Source: Bacillus sp. IITD106 (GTDB lineage Bacteria; Bacillota; Bacilli; Bacillales; Bacillaceae_C). Taken from it: a stretch of DNA of 50,169 nt. Location of the stretch: NCBI RefSeq assembly GCF_019459225.1, contig NZ_JAIAZY010000036.1:1-50169 (forward strand), read 5' to 3'. Numbering within the stretch: the stretch's first letter is position 1; each line of letters starts with the position of its first letter. The translations under genes and the position numbers were made by a program. Below are positions 17,168-26,501 of this stretch, in pieces. A model generated the notes under the pieces. It saw nothing but the letters and a program-made list of their open reading frames with translations, searched no databases and was not told the DNA's origin.

Positions 17168-17536
17168 TTACCGCCAAAAATTCGTGTACTCTGCTTTGTC
17201 CTGTATATTAAACTCAATCATTTTCCCAAGCAATTCGTAATTTACCAGCTCATTCCATGGAATTCGAAACAAGCCTTTCGTAGCACTATAGCCTGCTTGT
17301 GCTATATCATCAGCAAAGCGCTCAATGCCTACTTCTTCGGGTGAAACACTCAAATGATGCTTTGCAGTTGAAAAACCGATAATATATGTTCCGTGATTGG
17401 TAAACATTGGCGTATTCCATTTGAGTTGCGGTTCTAATATTGGGAATTTATTAGCGACCCACGCCAAAATTTCCTCTGTTCGATCACGGTGGTCGGGGTT
17501 ATCAATACTAGCTAAATATTTTGCAAAAACGTCCAT
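17168..17536 (-). CDS. DUF1801/YdhG-like (iron-chaperone-type) protein
   Basis: A 122-residue DUF1801 protein from the ATG at 17536. The core [44 protein letters not shown] and the C-terminal [27 protein letters not shown] are typical of the YdhG group, one member of which (B. subtilis Fra) is described as a frataxin-like iron chaperone. That role is transferred by family only. Its ribosome site lies inside the last codons of the upstream membrane-protein gene (stop at 17544), so the two form an operon. Confidence 0.88.
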   Translation of the reverse strand: MDVFAKYLASIDNPDHRDRTEEILAWVANKFPILEPQLKWNTPMFTNHGTYIIGFSTAKHHLSVSPEEVGIERFADDIAQAGYSATKGLFRIPWNELVNYELLGKMIEFNIQDKAEYTNFWR

Positions 17537-17543
17537 ATTATCG

Positions 17544-17990
17544 TCATTCTCCTTCGATTTTAAACTTCTTTGATTTAGTTTCCTTGGAAGCAGCATTATA
17601 ATTTCTCAATCTTGACGGCATTTTTTTCTTTTTCAAGTATTTTTCGTTTAGGAGAATCACTTTCTTATTGTCAGCAGTTTCGTATGGCCAGTATTTTAAT
17701 TTATATTTTTCAAATGCTAGGTGACCTACTATATATATAGGAAAGATCATTAACAGGAGGATAACTAATTGCAGTAGGAAATTAAATTCATTGCCAACGA
17801 TATAAATGGTCATGACAGTGTAGACCCCAAACGATACCATTAATGTAATTACCACATTACATATATGAAATTGGAGTACATTGCTTTTTATTCGAAACAT
17901 TTTCTCTAACTCATATTTAAATAAAAGCGAAGTAAAGACTGCTATCACGATGACAAAAAGGGTAACAAAATATGTAAGTACCGTGTACAT
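17544..17990 (-). CDS. Small uncharacterised membrane protein
   Basis: About 148 residues from the ATG at 17990 (GGGGG seven bases upstream); the longer frame to 18065 has no better start. Three hydrophobic segments are seen: [44 protein letters not shown] and [22 protein letters not shown]. The C-terminus is highly basic ([25 protein letters not shown]) and presumably cytoplasmic. The family was not recognised. It is translationally linked to the DUF1801 gene seven bases downstream. Confidence 0.75.
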   Translation of the reverse strand: MYTVLTYFVTLFVIVIAVFTSLLFKYELEKMFRIKSNVLQFHICNVVITLMVSFGVYTVMTIYIVGNEFNFLLQLVILLLMIFPIYIVGHLAFEKYKLKYWPYETADNKKVILLNEKYLKKKKMPSRLRNYNAASKETKSKKFKIEGE

Positions 17991-18190
17991 TTTTTCGCCC
18001 CCTAGGATAAAAATGTTACGTTTATTGTAACACAAGAACAGAAAAAAATAGTTTCCGTGCCACACCTTTTAAAAGTTATGTGGAAAAGGACCGCTTTCAT
18101 TTATTGTTCTATTAATTTAAGATTGATATTGGTAGCATAAATCTACCAAAAAGTTATTGTTTGAATTACAGAAAATAAGGGGGACATGAT

Positions 18191-19750
18191 ATGTCGAGAA
18201 CATTTACTTGTAGTAAAACAGAACCAATTGTAGAAACAAAAGCTGGAAAATTAAGAGGTTATAAGATTGATGGAACGTATACTTTCCACGGCATCAAATA
18301 TGCGGATGCTAAACGGTTCCAGATGCCCACAGAAGTTCAACCTTGGGATGGTGTGAAAGAAGCAACATCTTACGGATATGTAAGTCCTTTGTTGAAACAA
18401 GAACAACCTTTAGGAGAAATACTTGTTCCTCATCGTTATTGGCCAATGGATGAAAATTGTCAGTATTTGAACATTTGGACACAGAGTATAGACAAAAATG
18501 CTAAAAAGCCAGTTCTCGTTTGGCTGCATGGCGGTGGTTTTTCAGCTGGATCGTCCATTGAACAAGTAGCTTATGATGGGGAAAATATGAGCAAATTTGG
18601 TGATGTCGTCATAGTAAGCTTAAATCATCGCTTAAATATTTTAGGTTATTTAGATTTATCACCATTCGGGGAAAAATATAACAATTCAGGCAATGCAGGA
18701 AATGCTGATATGGTTGCTGCTTTAAAGTGGATTCAAGATAATATTGAGAACTTTGGTGGAGATCCGGAAAATGTAACATTATTTGGACAGTCTGGAGGTG
18801 GCATGAAAGTTTGGACTTTGATGCAAACACCAGAAGCAGATGGGTTGTTTCATAAAGGAATCATCCAGAGTGGATTGATTGATGGATTTGTGGCAACAGG
18901 AAAAGTAGATGGAACAGAAATTGTAAAAGCCTTACTTAATGAACTCGGCTATAGAGAGGAAGAAGTTGATAAACTAGAAACTATTCCATATCCACATTTA
19001 GCAGAAGCCTATAATAAGGTATCGGAAAAAATGGCGAAAGAGGGCCATTATGTTGGTTGTACTCCAATTCAGAATGATTTTTATGTAGGAGATCCACGAG
19101 TTGTTGGATTTACGGAACATGCCAAAACGATACCTGTAATGGTAGGCACAGTTTTTGCAGAATTCCCAGCATTTGGACCAGGAATTGCCGACAAAGAAAA
19201 TCTATCCAGTCAACAAATGGAAGAATTAGTTACAAAAAGATACGGAGAACATAGTGAAAAACTAATAAGCTTCTTTAAAGAAGCTTATCCAGAAAAAAAT
19301 TTGACAGACTTACTATTTATTGATTCCTTATTCCGTGCACCCTCTATTGATTTTATCGCTAAGAAAGCAGAGCATCAGGAGGCTCCTACGTATTCGTATA
19401 TGTTTAGTTTAGAGTTTCCTTATGATGATGGAAGAACTGCTTGGCATTGCAGCGAAATTCCATTTGTCTTCCGTAATACGGATAAAGTTCCAGTATGTAA
19501 TATTCCTGGTGTTTCAGATTTATTGGAGAAGCAAATGTTTGATGCATGGATTAGTTTTGCAAAGAATGGCACACCTTCTTCAAAAGACCTGCCTGAATGG
19601 CCGGCTTGTAAACCTGGAGATGAGGCGACGATGATTTTTGATAGAAAGTGCGAAGTAAGACATAATTATGATCATGAATTAATCGCCTTGCATTCAAGTG
19701 TAGCACCATCATTTGAATCTATTATAAAAAATGAAGATATTCAGCATTAA
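18191..19750 (+). CDS. Type-B carboxylesterase/lipase family protein
   Basis: A 519-residue carboxylesterase family protein. The oxyanion-hole HGGGF is at 113-117 and the nucleophile elbow is GQSGGG (S201), a variant of the usual GESAGG. FAEFPAF near residue 310 probably supplies the acid and WHCSEIPFVF near 420 the histidine; GNAGNADMVAALKWIQDNI is the conserved helix before the elbow. No signal peptide is seen, so it should be cytoplasmic, unlike many family members. It hydrolyses carboxylic esters, with unknown natural substrate. The ATG follows GGGGGAC. Confidence 0.93.
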   Translation: MSRTFTCSKTEPIVETKAGKLRGYKIDGTYTFHGIKYADAKRFQMPTEVQPWDGVKEATSYGYVSPLLKQEQPLGEILVPHRYWPMDENCQYLNIWTQSIDKNAKKPVLVWLHGGGFSAGSSIEQVAYDGENMSKFGDVVIVSLNHRLNILGYLDLSPFGEKYNNSGNAGNADMVAALKWIQDNIENFGGDPENVTLFGQSGGGMKVWTLMQTPEADGLFHKGIIQSGLIDGFVATGKVDGTEIVKALLNELGYREEEVDKLETIPYPHLAEAYNKVSEKMAKEGHYVGCTPIQNDFYVGDPRVVGFTEHAKTIPVMVGTVFAEFPAFGPGIADKENLSSQQMEELVTKRYGEHSEKLISFFKEAYPEKNLTDLLFIDSLFRAPSIDFIAKKAEHQEAPTYSYMFSLEFPYDDGRTAWHCSEIPFVFRNTDKVPVCNIPGVSDLLEKQMFDAWISFAKNGTPSSKDLPEWPACKPGDEATMIFDRKCEVRHNYDHELIALHSSVAPSFESIIKNEDIQH

Positions 19751-19903
19751 TTATATGTAGCCATTATCGTTATGTTTTGAATAATATAGAATTTATTCAC
19801 ATTCAGGTAATTACTGTTCTCTATTGTTTTAAGACGATAAGGACATATTGATACTTTTGGATTAATTATGAAAGCTTTCATAAGAAATTCCTCAGAATGC
19901 TGA

Positions 19904-20150
19904 TAGATTAATAGTGTTTGACTTTTCATTTAGGTACCGCTTCGCTTCTTCAACCCGTTTCTACATTTTTTTATTGGTAGGATTAACATCAATCCTACCA
20001 ATTTCTGTATATTTTCTCTTTTAATCCTTTTTAAATTTAATAAAAGTTTAATCTTACATATGTCATCCTACAAGTTATCTTTTTCAATCCTCTACTTTTA
20101 AATTTCTGTTAATTTCTCAAATTCTTTTTGACAAATGGTTCGGATAAGAA
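19904..20150 (+). repeat. Intergenic repeat, copy A
   Basis: About 250 bases that align along most of their length with 26067-26260 in the same orientation, by eye around 80 percent identical. It includes a 12-bp perfect hairpin ATTGGTAGGATT (19973-19984) / AATCCTACCAAT (19991-20002) that can act as terminator between the convergent esterase and DUF4097 genes. Confidence 0.75.
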
Positions 20151-20193
20151 GCTTATAAGCTTTTCAACATTCTTGACAAGGGTTATTTCTCTG

Positions 20194-21033
20194 TCACTCT
20201 ATTTTCTGGTCAATTACAATAACGCCATCTTTCGTTTCGGCTGAAAGGGTATTAGCACCACCACCAATAACTTGTGAAATCTTATTATACTTTGGTAATT
20301 TAATCTTTATATCTGGACCAATTGTCGTTAATTGAAGTGAGATTGGTGCTTTTTTATAGTGAATACCAATATCACCCGAAACGCTTTCAACATGTACATT
20401 CGGCTGTTCTGCAGCCTCTGTCATTTTGATTTGTCCATCAACCGTTTGTATCATATGTGTTGAGCCTGTACTATCTTTTATGGAAACATTACCTGCAGTT
20501 GAGGTAATCCCTAAGTTTTCGATTGCACTTTTAGCGATTGTCACATTGCCATCTTTTGTTTGAATGTCAGCATTTGAAATGGATAGTTTTTTTAGATGCG
20601 TCATGCCTGCAGATGTTTCTACTCGTACTGACTCGAGCATTAAATCCTGAATCGTGACATCTCCATCTGTACCGTTAAGTGTGAGTGTTGTAATTTGAGA
20701 TTTGGGCAGTTGCATGATTATGGTTGGCGTTGAACGAAAATGAATATGATCTTTCCATTTTTTCTTACCTTGCTGTTCTTTAATAACGAATTTATCGTTT
20801 TCTTCAGTGATAGACAGCTTATTTTCATTTAATTTGTGCCCTTGTAATCGAACATGAATTTTATCATCGGGTGAGTTGGAAATTACCATATTTAACGCAT
20901 CAAATGTCACATCAATATGCGGCATCGCTTCATAATCACCAATGGCCATTGTCTTAGCTGGTTGTTTCATAAAAAGAATAACCGTTACACTGATGATTCC
21001 AAGCAACAATATAAATAACATTTTTCGGATCAT
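20194..21033 (-). CDS. DUF4097 beta-strand-repeat membrane-anchored protein
   Basis: A 279-residue protein with one N-terminal membrane anchor (MLFILLLGIISVTVILFM) and a long outside part of repeated short beta-strands (VTIQDLMLESVRVETSAG, DIQTKDGNVTIAKSAIENL, TSTAGNVSIKDS), the DUF4097/LiaG-like solenoid. In Bacilli these proteins accompany cell-envelope stress or peptide-antibiotic ABC systems. It is the last gene of the ATPase-permease-DUF4097 operon: its ATG touches the permease stop (TGAATG). A role in sensing or shielding the envelope is inference from context. Confidence 0.87.
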   Translation of the reverse strand: MIRKMLFILLLGIISVTVILFMKQPAKTMAIGDYEAMPHIDVTFDALNMVISNSPDDKIHVRLQGHKLNENKLSITEENDKFVIKEQQGKKKWKDHIHFRSTPTIIMQLPKSQITTLTLNGTDGDVTIQDLMLESVRVETSAGMTHLKKLSISNADIQTKDGNVTIAKSAIENLGITSTAGNVSIKDSTGSTHMIQTVDGQIKMTEAAEQPNVHVESVSGDIGIHYKKAPISLQLTTIGPDIKIKLPKYNKISQVIGGGANTLSAETKDGVIVIDQKIE

Positions 21034-21738
21034 TCATCCCACATCCTTTATATCAATGTTGCGGAATGATAAATAGGCAATGCCAATGCCAAGGATTGCT
21101 AAAATGAGTGGAATCAGTACAATGTCAGCTAGGCTAAATGTTTCTCCGCCATCAGAGACAGTTGCATTAATTAAAAAGCCGATAATGACAGCAGATGTAA
21201 TCGTGGCAGCAGTCGACTTTTTACGCATACCGAAGAATAACGGAATCAAAGAAATTGCTCCCATCGTTAACGCGTTCGTCAACGTTTTTGGTAATGTCGC
21301 AACTAAATCTTGAATCGATACTGTGCCTTCAAATAACCCAAGTGAAGGCTGTAAAAAGTAAGTGATTATTTGCATGAGCCAAACGCCAGCAAATAAGCTG
21401 CCAGCAGTAAATAAGTAAGCGAGCATTAACTTAGCAAATAACAGTTTTTTGCGCTTTATAGGATAGGTAAACAATACTTGCATCGTTTTCATACGAAATT
21501 CTGAAATAATCAAGCGAGATAAAATAACACTGCCCAAAATAATAAAGGTAATATTTGATAAAATATTTACCAGTGACATAAATTCTTGAAATGAACCCAT
21601 AGCCCCGTCTACATCATTTTTTGAAGCTAATGAAATGAATGCCACAAAGCCATAAATGGCAACAACACAGAAGAAAAAGCTGATAAAATAACGTTCCATA
21701 TGATGCTTGCGCCATTCTAATTTTATTAAACTAAGCAT
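21034..21738 (-). CDS. ABC-2 type transporter permease
   Basis: A 234-residue permease with six predicted membrane helices, starting MLSLIKLEWRKHHMERYFI at the ATG at 21738 (GGAGGG seven bases upstream). Typical ABC-2 features are the N-terminal amphipathic KLEWRKH segment and the SRLIISEFRMKTMQVLFTYPIKRKKLLFAKL motif after helix 2. The start overlaps the ATPase stop by eight bases (ATGCTTAG), indicating translational coupling. With the ATPase it resembles lantibiotic-protection or bacitracin-type exporters. Confidence 0.92.
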   Translation of the reverse strand: MLSLIKLEWRKHHMERYFISFFFCVVAIYGFVAFISLASKNDVDGAMGSFQEFMSLVNILSNITFIILGSVILSRLIISEFRMKTMQVLFTYPIKRKKLLFAKLMLAYLFTAGSLFAGVWLMQIITYFLQPSLGLFEGTVSIQDLVATLPKTLTNALTMGAISLIPLFFGMRKKSTAATITSAVIIGFLINATVSDGGETFSLADIVLIPLILAILGIGIAYLSFRNIDIKDVG

Positions 21739-22651
21739 ATTGTTTCCCTCCATTAATACTATTGACAAAGTATTCTTCTAACGATTGATGTACAGCTTCG
21801 ACCTCATCTACATCAACACCATGCATAATTAAATGCTTTGTTAATGTTGATGGCTTTTCGTGTGTTTGTTGGATGTTCAGAGTTCTAGCATTCGTAATCT
21901 GCACTTTAGCGTTGAATTTTTCCTCTAATAACCGTTTCGCTTTTTTCGTGTCACTAACAACCATCTCTATCATTGATTGCTGTTTATCTCGCAAGGAATG
22001 CATCGAAATTTCCTCAATTAGTTCTCCATGATTTAATACGCCAATCGTATCTGCAATGGATTCGATTTCTGAGACGATATGGCTCGAAATTAAAATGGTC
22101 ATACCATATTGCTGTTTTAGCATGATAAGCAACTCTCTCACTTCTTTAATGCCAATGGGATCCAGCCCATTAATGGGCTCATCTAAAATTAGCATTTTGG
22201 GTTTAGCAACAATGGCTCGCCCAATTGCCAGACGTTGACGCATACCGAGGGAAAATTCCTTTACTTTCTTCCTTTCAATTTGCTGCAGGCCTACAATGTC
22301 TAATACTTTCTTTATATGGCTTTGGTCTTTATACCCTATATAAGCACAGTGCATTTGCAAATTTTCATGTGCGGTTAGCTCCTCATAAAAGATTGGATAT
22401 TCAATAAGGCTGCCGATTTCTTTTAAATATTTATACGAACCTGTTCTAATAGGCTGATTTTGAATGAAAATTTCACCAGATGTCGGCTTTACCAAATTTA
22501 ATAGCATTTTCATCAACGTTGTTTTTCCAGCACCGTTTGGACCGAGAAAACCATAAATTTCGCCTTCTTTAATTTTCATACTTACTTGGTTAATGACAGG
22601 TTTGACTGTATAACGTTTTGTTAATTGATGTGTTTGAATCATATAACCCAT
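21731..22651 (-). CDS. ABC transporter ATP-binding protein
   Basis: A 306-residue ABC ATPase with Walker A GPNGAGKTT (37-45), signature SLGMRQR (134-140), Walker B MLILDEP (153-159) and switch histidine in ISSHIVSEIES. The ~80-residue C-terminal extension is typical of the DrrA/BcrA-like subfamily that pairs with ABC-2 permeases to remove peptide or lipid-targeting antibiotics. First gene of the operon; the ATG has GGGAGG eight bases upstream. A two-component system is encoded divergently 150 bases away and probably controls it. Confidence 0.95.
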   Translation of the reverse strand: MGYMIQTHQLTKRYTVKPVINQVSMKIKEGEIYGFLGPNGAGKTTLMKMLLNLVKPTSGEIFIQNQPIRTGSYKYLKEIGSLIEYPIFYEELTAHENLQMHCAYIGYKDQSHIKKVLDIVGLQQIERKKVKEFSLGMRQRLAIGRAIVAKPKMLILDEPINGLDPIGIKEVRELLIMLKQQYGMTILISSHIVSEIESIADTIGVLNHGELIEEISMHSLRDKQQSMIEMVVSDTKKAKRLLEEKFNAKVQITNARTLNIQQTHEKPSTLTKHLIMHGVDVDEVEAVHQSLEEYFVNSINGGKQYA

Positions 22652-22802
22652 AACATAAGCCTCCCGTTTAATTGCTAATTACAGTGTAAAAAATGAAAGT
22701 AAAAACAAAGTAAACAGGTGGGAAAATGTACGTAATTTTTCCTTAAAAGATAGGTATAGAAGAAAAAACTTGTTAGAATAGAAGTAAAAAAGAGGGAATC
22801 GC

Positions 22803-23522
22803 ATGATAGATGATGCAAACATTTTAATTGTGGATGATGAAGTGGGTATTTTAAAAATGCTTGAAATCACATTGCAAAAAGAGCATTTTTCAAATATTAC
22901 AACAGCATCAACAAAAGTGGCGGCACTTCAAGCTTTAGAGGAGCAGAATTTCGATATTATTTTATTGGACGTGATGTTGCCAGATGGTGATGGCTATGAG
23001 TTATGTTCTGGCATTCGCCAACAAACGACGGCTCCCATTTTATTCATTAGTGCTCGTTCCAGTGATTTTGATAAATTAACAGGATTAAGTGTCGGAGGAG
23101 ACGATTATATTACCAAGCCTTTTAATCCACTTGAAGTTGTCGCAAGAATACGGGCAATTTTACGTCGTCAGCGCGTGTACGAAAAAAAGACTGATCAACC
23201 TGAAGTAAAGAGCTATGAATATGAAACGTTTATATTTTCACCAGATAAGGCTTTATTAACAGTTCATGGGAATGCTGTTCAAGCCACTGCAAAAGAGTTG
23301 GAATTACTACAGTTCTTCTGTAAAAATCCAAACCGGGTATTTACGACCTCCCAAATTTATGAACTTGTATGGGGGGAAGATGTGTATGGCGAGGAAAAAA
23401 CTGTTACAATCCACATCGCAAAATTGCGTAAAAAGTTGGGAGATAATACGAGAAAGCCGAGTATTATCGTGAATTTAAGAGGGATTGGCTATAAATTTAT
23501 TCCGCCAACAGGTGATGCTTAA
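22803..23522 (+). CDS. OmpR/PhoB family response regulator
   Basis: A 239-residue two-domain regulator. The receiver domain has the acidic pocket D11-D12, phospho-acceptor D56 (ILLDVMLP), T/S and lysine in FISARSSD and ITKPFNP. The C-terminal winged helix ends EKTVTIHIAKLRKKLGDN...IVNLRGIGYKF. Its stop overlaps the start of the kinase gene by one base. It is divergent from the ABC operon, the standard arrangement for BceRS-like or LcrR-like control of antibiotic-detoxification transporters; the target is inferred. Confidence 0.95.
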   Translation: MIDDANILIVDDEVGILKMLEITLQKEHFSNITTASTKVAALQALEEQNFDIILLDVMLPDGDGYELCSGIRQQTTAPILFISARSSDFDKLTGLSVGGDDYITKPFNPLEVVARIRAILRRQRVYEKKTDQPEVKSYEYETFIFSPDKALLTVHGNAVQATAKELELLQFFCKNPNRVFTTSQIYELVWGEDVYGEEKTVTIHIAKLRKKLGDNTRKPSIIVNLRGIGYKFIPPTGDA

Positions 23523-24604
23523 TGAAAATCCAACAACGCTTTATTCAACATTTATTATTAGGCTTTGTCTTTTGGCTATTGCTTTTAGCATTGACTGTGC
23601 CACTTGCGATGGAAGGAATTTTGCCGAAACTGGGGCTTGACGGCGAACGTTATGATTGGATGGTCATCGTTGTCATTGGCATTGTGACAGCCTTATGGAT
23701 TATATGGTTCGGCTGGTACTTCGGGAGCCCTTTATTACTCGTAATGAAATGGATTCATCAACTAGGGAATGAAGATTTTTCCCCACTTATAGACCGTTAT
23801 AAAATGTATAATCGCAAAGGAAAGTTTAAAATGCGCTTTCACTTATATCAAGAGGTTATTATGCAACTTGATCGCATGCAGGGGCAATTGAAAAAATCAA
23901 ATGTCGAGCGCGCTCAATTGGAGGAAGCAAAGCGCGATTGGATTGCGGGAATATCACATGACTTAAAAACACCATTAACATATATTAAAGGCTATTCTAC
24001 ATTGTTATTAAATCCTGATTATGATTGGACTAAAGAGGAGCAGCGCAATTTCATACAGGAGATTGATGATAAGGGAACTCATATGGAGCAACTTGTACAG
24101 GACTTGAATTTAGCAATTCGTTTTGACAGTGCACAGTCAGCACCTATCCGTAAAACAACACAGAATATTGTAGCGTTTATCCAAAAAGTTGTGGCAGAAG
24201 TTAGCAATGATTTGGGTGCACAAAAGCATCACTTTGAATTACATACGGAATCACATGATTTAGCCATAGGATTTGATTCACATTTGTTAAAACGAGCATT
24301 ACAAAATATTTATTTGAATGCAATCATTCATAATGAGACACCCGTTATGATTAAAACGAAGATTGAAAAACAACAAGATCTGCTAACCATCCGTATCCAT
24401 GATAATGGGATTGGAATGACAGAGGAGACAAAACAAAATTTATTTAATCGCTATTACCGGGGCACTACGACAGAGCAGAAATCTGAAGGAACAGGTTTAG
24501 GTATGGCAATTGTGAAAAATTTAATTGAAGCGCATGATGGAGTAGTTGAGGTAGAGAGTGCATTACAGAAGGGGACAACATTTACAATATCGTTACCCAT
24601 CTAA
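23522..24604 (+). CDS. Sensor histidine kinase with short extracytoplasmic loop
   Basis: A 360-residue kinase with two membrane helices (about 11-33 and 46-70) separated by only a dozen residues, so it is an intramembrane-sensing type. The H-box is GISHDLKTPLTYIKGYS (H146); N, G1, F and G2 boxes are NIYLNAIIHNE, IHDNGIGM, NLFNRYYRG and GTGLGMAIVKNL. There is no large sensor domain, so it probably senses through the membrane or through the neighbouring transporter. Forms an operon with the preceding response regulator. Confidence 0.94.
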   Translation: MKIQQRFIQHLLLGFVFWLLLLALTVPLAMEGILPKLGLDGERYDWMVIVVIGIVTALWIIWFGWYFGSPLLLVMKWIHQLGNEDFSPLIDRYKMYNRKGKFKMRFHLYQEVIMQLDRMQGQLKKSNVERAQLEEAKRDWIAGISHDLKTPLTYIKGYSTLLLNPDYDWTKEEQRNFIQEIDDKGTHMEQLVQDLNLAIRFDSAQSAPIRKTTQNIVAFIQKVVAEVSNDLGAQKHHFELHTESHDLAIGFDSHLLKRALQNIYLNAIIHNETPVMIKTKIEKQQDLLTIRIHDNGIGMTEETKQNLFNRYYRGTTTEQKSEGTGLGMAIVKNLIEAHDGVVEVESALQKGTTFTISLPI

Positions 24605-24780
24605 TTAGTGTGGTATTACTTTTAGTACATCGTTTCACAATATCTCCTAGACTTTAACCTAGATTCTAAATGTTGTTCAGCAATCTGGCGCGATCAACAG
24701 TAGAGACCAAATAGATTGAAAGTTTTATCTTCTTAAGCGTATAGTTAAGCTTAAGAAACAGTCAAAGAGGAGTAGGTTTA

Positions 24781-26052
24781 ATGGATATGAAAAGAAATTG
24801 GGCAGGAAATTTTCAATATAGCACGACTAACTGGCATGAACCTGAATCTGTTGAAGACGTACAACAGTTAGTCTCGAGGTTAACAAGTCTACGTGTGATT
24901 GGAACGCGTCACTCGTTTAATAGTATCGCGGATTCGAATGAGAATATAGTATCTCTGCAAAGAATCAACAAAGTGTTATCCATTGATTATGAAAAGGATA
25001 CTGTAACTGTGCAGGGAGGAATCAAGTATGGCGACCTTTGTCATGTGCTTCAACAACATGGTTATGCCTTACATAATCTTGCTTCCCTTCCACACATTTC
25101 GGTTGCTGGAGCTTGTGCAACAGCAACACATGGTTCAGGTGATGGCAATCAAAATTTAGCTGCCGCTGTACGCGCTATGGAAGTTGTCACCGCCAATGGA
25201 AGTATTGTAACTTTTTCAAGGGAAAAATCCGAAGATGAATTACATGGCGCGGTTGTTGGGCTAGGTGGATTAGGCGTCGTCACACAATTAACACTCGATG
25301 TACTTCCAAGTTGTCAAATGAGGCAGGATGTTTACGAAAATCTCCCATTAGCACAACTAACTCATGATTTTGATGCCATTACTTCCAGCGCCTATAGCGT
25401 AAGTCTGTTTACGGATTGGCAGGACGAAACGTTTAATCAGGTGTGGCTGAAGAGCAAACTGACGGATGATGAGACTTTTTCGTTAGGAAGTGACTTTTAT
25501 GGAGCAAAAGCGGCCAAAGGAAATCTCCATCCCGTCCGAGGGGTTGGGGCAGAAAATTGTACAGCGCAGTTAGGTGTTCCAGGGGATTGGCTAGATCGCT
25601 TACCACACTTCCGAATGGATTTTACCCCAAGTAAAGGCCAAGAGCTGCAAAGTGAATATATTTTTGCACGCGAGCATGCCTATGACGCTCTTTGTGCGAT
25701 TAGTGAAATCCGTGAACAAATTGCACCACATCTACTTATATCAGAAGTGCGGACCATTGCGCAGGACGAGCTTTGGATGAGCCCATCCTATAAGCAGGAT
25801 TCTGTTGCCATTCACTTTACATGGCAGGATAAATGGGCGGAAGTTCAAAAGGTGCTACCACTCATCGAAGCCCAGCTTGAACCTTTTCAAGCGAAGCCAC
25901 ATTGGGGAAAAGTGTTTACTACCGCACCCGCAAAAATACAAACACTCTATGAAAAGATGCCTGCTTTTCAGCAACTGCTTAAGAAGTATGACCCGAATGG
26001 TAAGTTTCGCAATGACTTTTTGAATAAAAATATATTTAATGAAGCTGAGTGA
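24781..26052 (+). CDS. FAD-linked alditol-oxidase-like oxidoreductase
   Basis: A 423-residue vanillyl-alcohol-oxidase-family flavoprotein. VIGTRHSFNSIAD places H44 at the position that covalently binds FAD in alditol/xylitol oxidases. The FAD-binding PCMH domain continues with VQGGIKYGDL and ATATHGSGDGNQN, and the substrate domain ends with EKMPAFQQLLKKYDPNGKFRNDFLN, the D-arabinono-lactone-oxidase C-terminus. Enzymes of this type oxidise polyols to aldoses with release of H2O2. ATG start with GGAG eight bases upstream. It stands alone, and its 3' side carries the second copy of the intergenic repeat. Confidence 0.92.
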   Translation: MDMKRNWAGNFQYSTTNWHEPESVEDVQQLVSRLTSLRVIGTRHSFNSIADSNENIVSLQRINKVLSIDYEKDTVTVQGGIKYGDLCHVLQQHGYALHNLASLPHISVAGACATATHGSGDGNQNLAAAVRAMEVVTANGSIVTFSREKSEDELHGAVVGLGGLGVVTQLTLDVLPSCQMRQDVYENLPLAQLTHDFDAITSSAYSVSLFTDWQDETFNQVWLKSKLTDDETFSLGSDFYGAKAAKGNLHPVRGVGAENCTAQLGVPGDWLDRLPHFRMDFTPSKGQELQSEYIFAREHAYDALCAISEIREQIAPHLLISEVRTIAQDELWMSPSYKQDSVAIHFTWQDKWAEVQKVLPLIEAQLEPFQAKPHWGKVFTTAPAKIQTLYEKMPAFQQLLKKYDPNGKFRNDFLNKNIFNEAE

Positions 26053-26066
26053 AATTTTTGGAAAAA

Positions 26067-26260
26067 TAGATTAATAGTGTTAGATTTTTCATTTAGGCAT
26101 CGCTTTACTTCTTCAACTCCTTTCTACATTTTTTATTGGTAGGATTAACACAATCCTACCAATTTCTATATTTTTTCTTTTTAAATCATTAATTTAAAAA
26201 GTCTACTTTTAATTTTTAGTTAATTTCTCATATTCTTTTTGATAAATAGTGCTTAAGCAA
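26067..26260 (+). repeat. Intergenic repeat, copy B
   Basis: Counterpart of the repeat at 19904-20150, including the hairpin ATTGGTAGGATT (26135-26146) / AATCCTACCAAT (26152-26163), here acting as terminator of the alditol-oxidase-like gene. Beyond it (26330-26431) a short open stretch RAIYDWIKCLQRIRNHQVVQ resembles a gene tail but is unidentified. Confidence 0.75.
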
Positions 26261-26462
26261 GTTTTATTTATCTCCAACCCATTTCAAATTTTTATATTGT
26301 GTATATCGATCTTAGTAAATTCCTTTAAACTAGGGAGGTATTGTCCTCATATCGTGCCATTTATGATTGGATAAAATGCTTACAGCGCATTCGTAATCAT
26401 CAAGTCGTTCAACTGATCAACAATCAAAAATAATGATTGCAAATCGATTGCTGGCACTTTAT

Positions 26463-26484
26463 AATGAATAAAGATTCACTCATT
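26463..26484. promoter_or_regulatory. Candidate TetR operator
   Basis: An imperfect palindrome, AATGAATAAAG joined to ATTCACTCATT (8 of 11 positions symmetric), sits directly before the ribosome site of the TetR gene, where autoregulators of this family usually bind. Confidence 0.4.
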
Positions 26485-26501
26485 GTAAGGGAGGGGGCCG
26501 T

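Noticed and set aside
16834-17217. Intact Rpn family gene starting MSLIYRTKQ
   Set aside because: The first residues come from the reading frame through the end of the DUF1801 gene; the nuclease domain is absent and there is no ribosome site.
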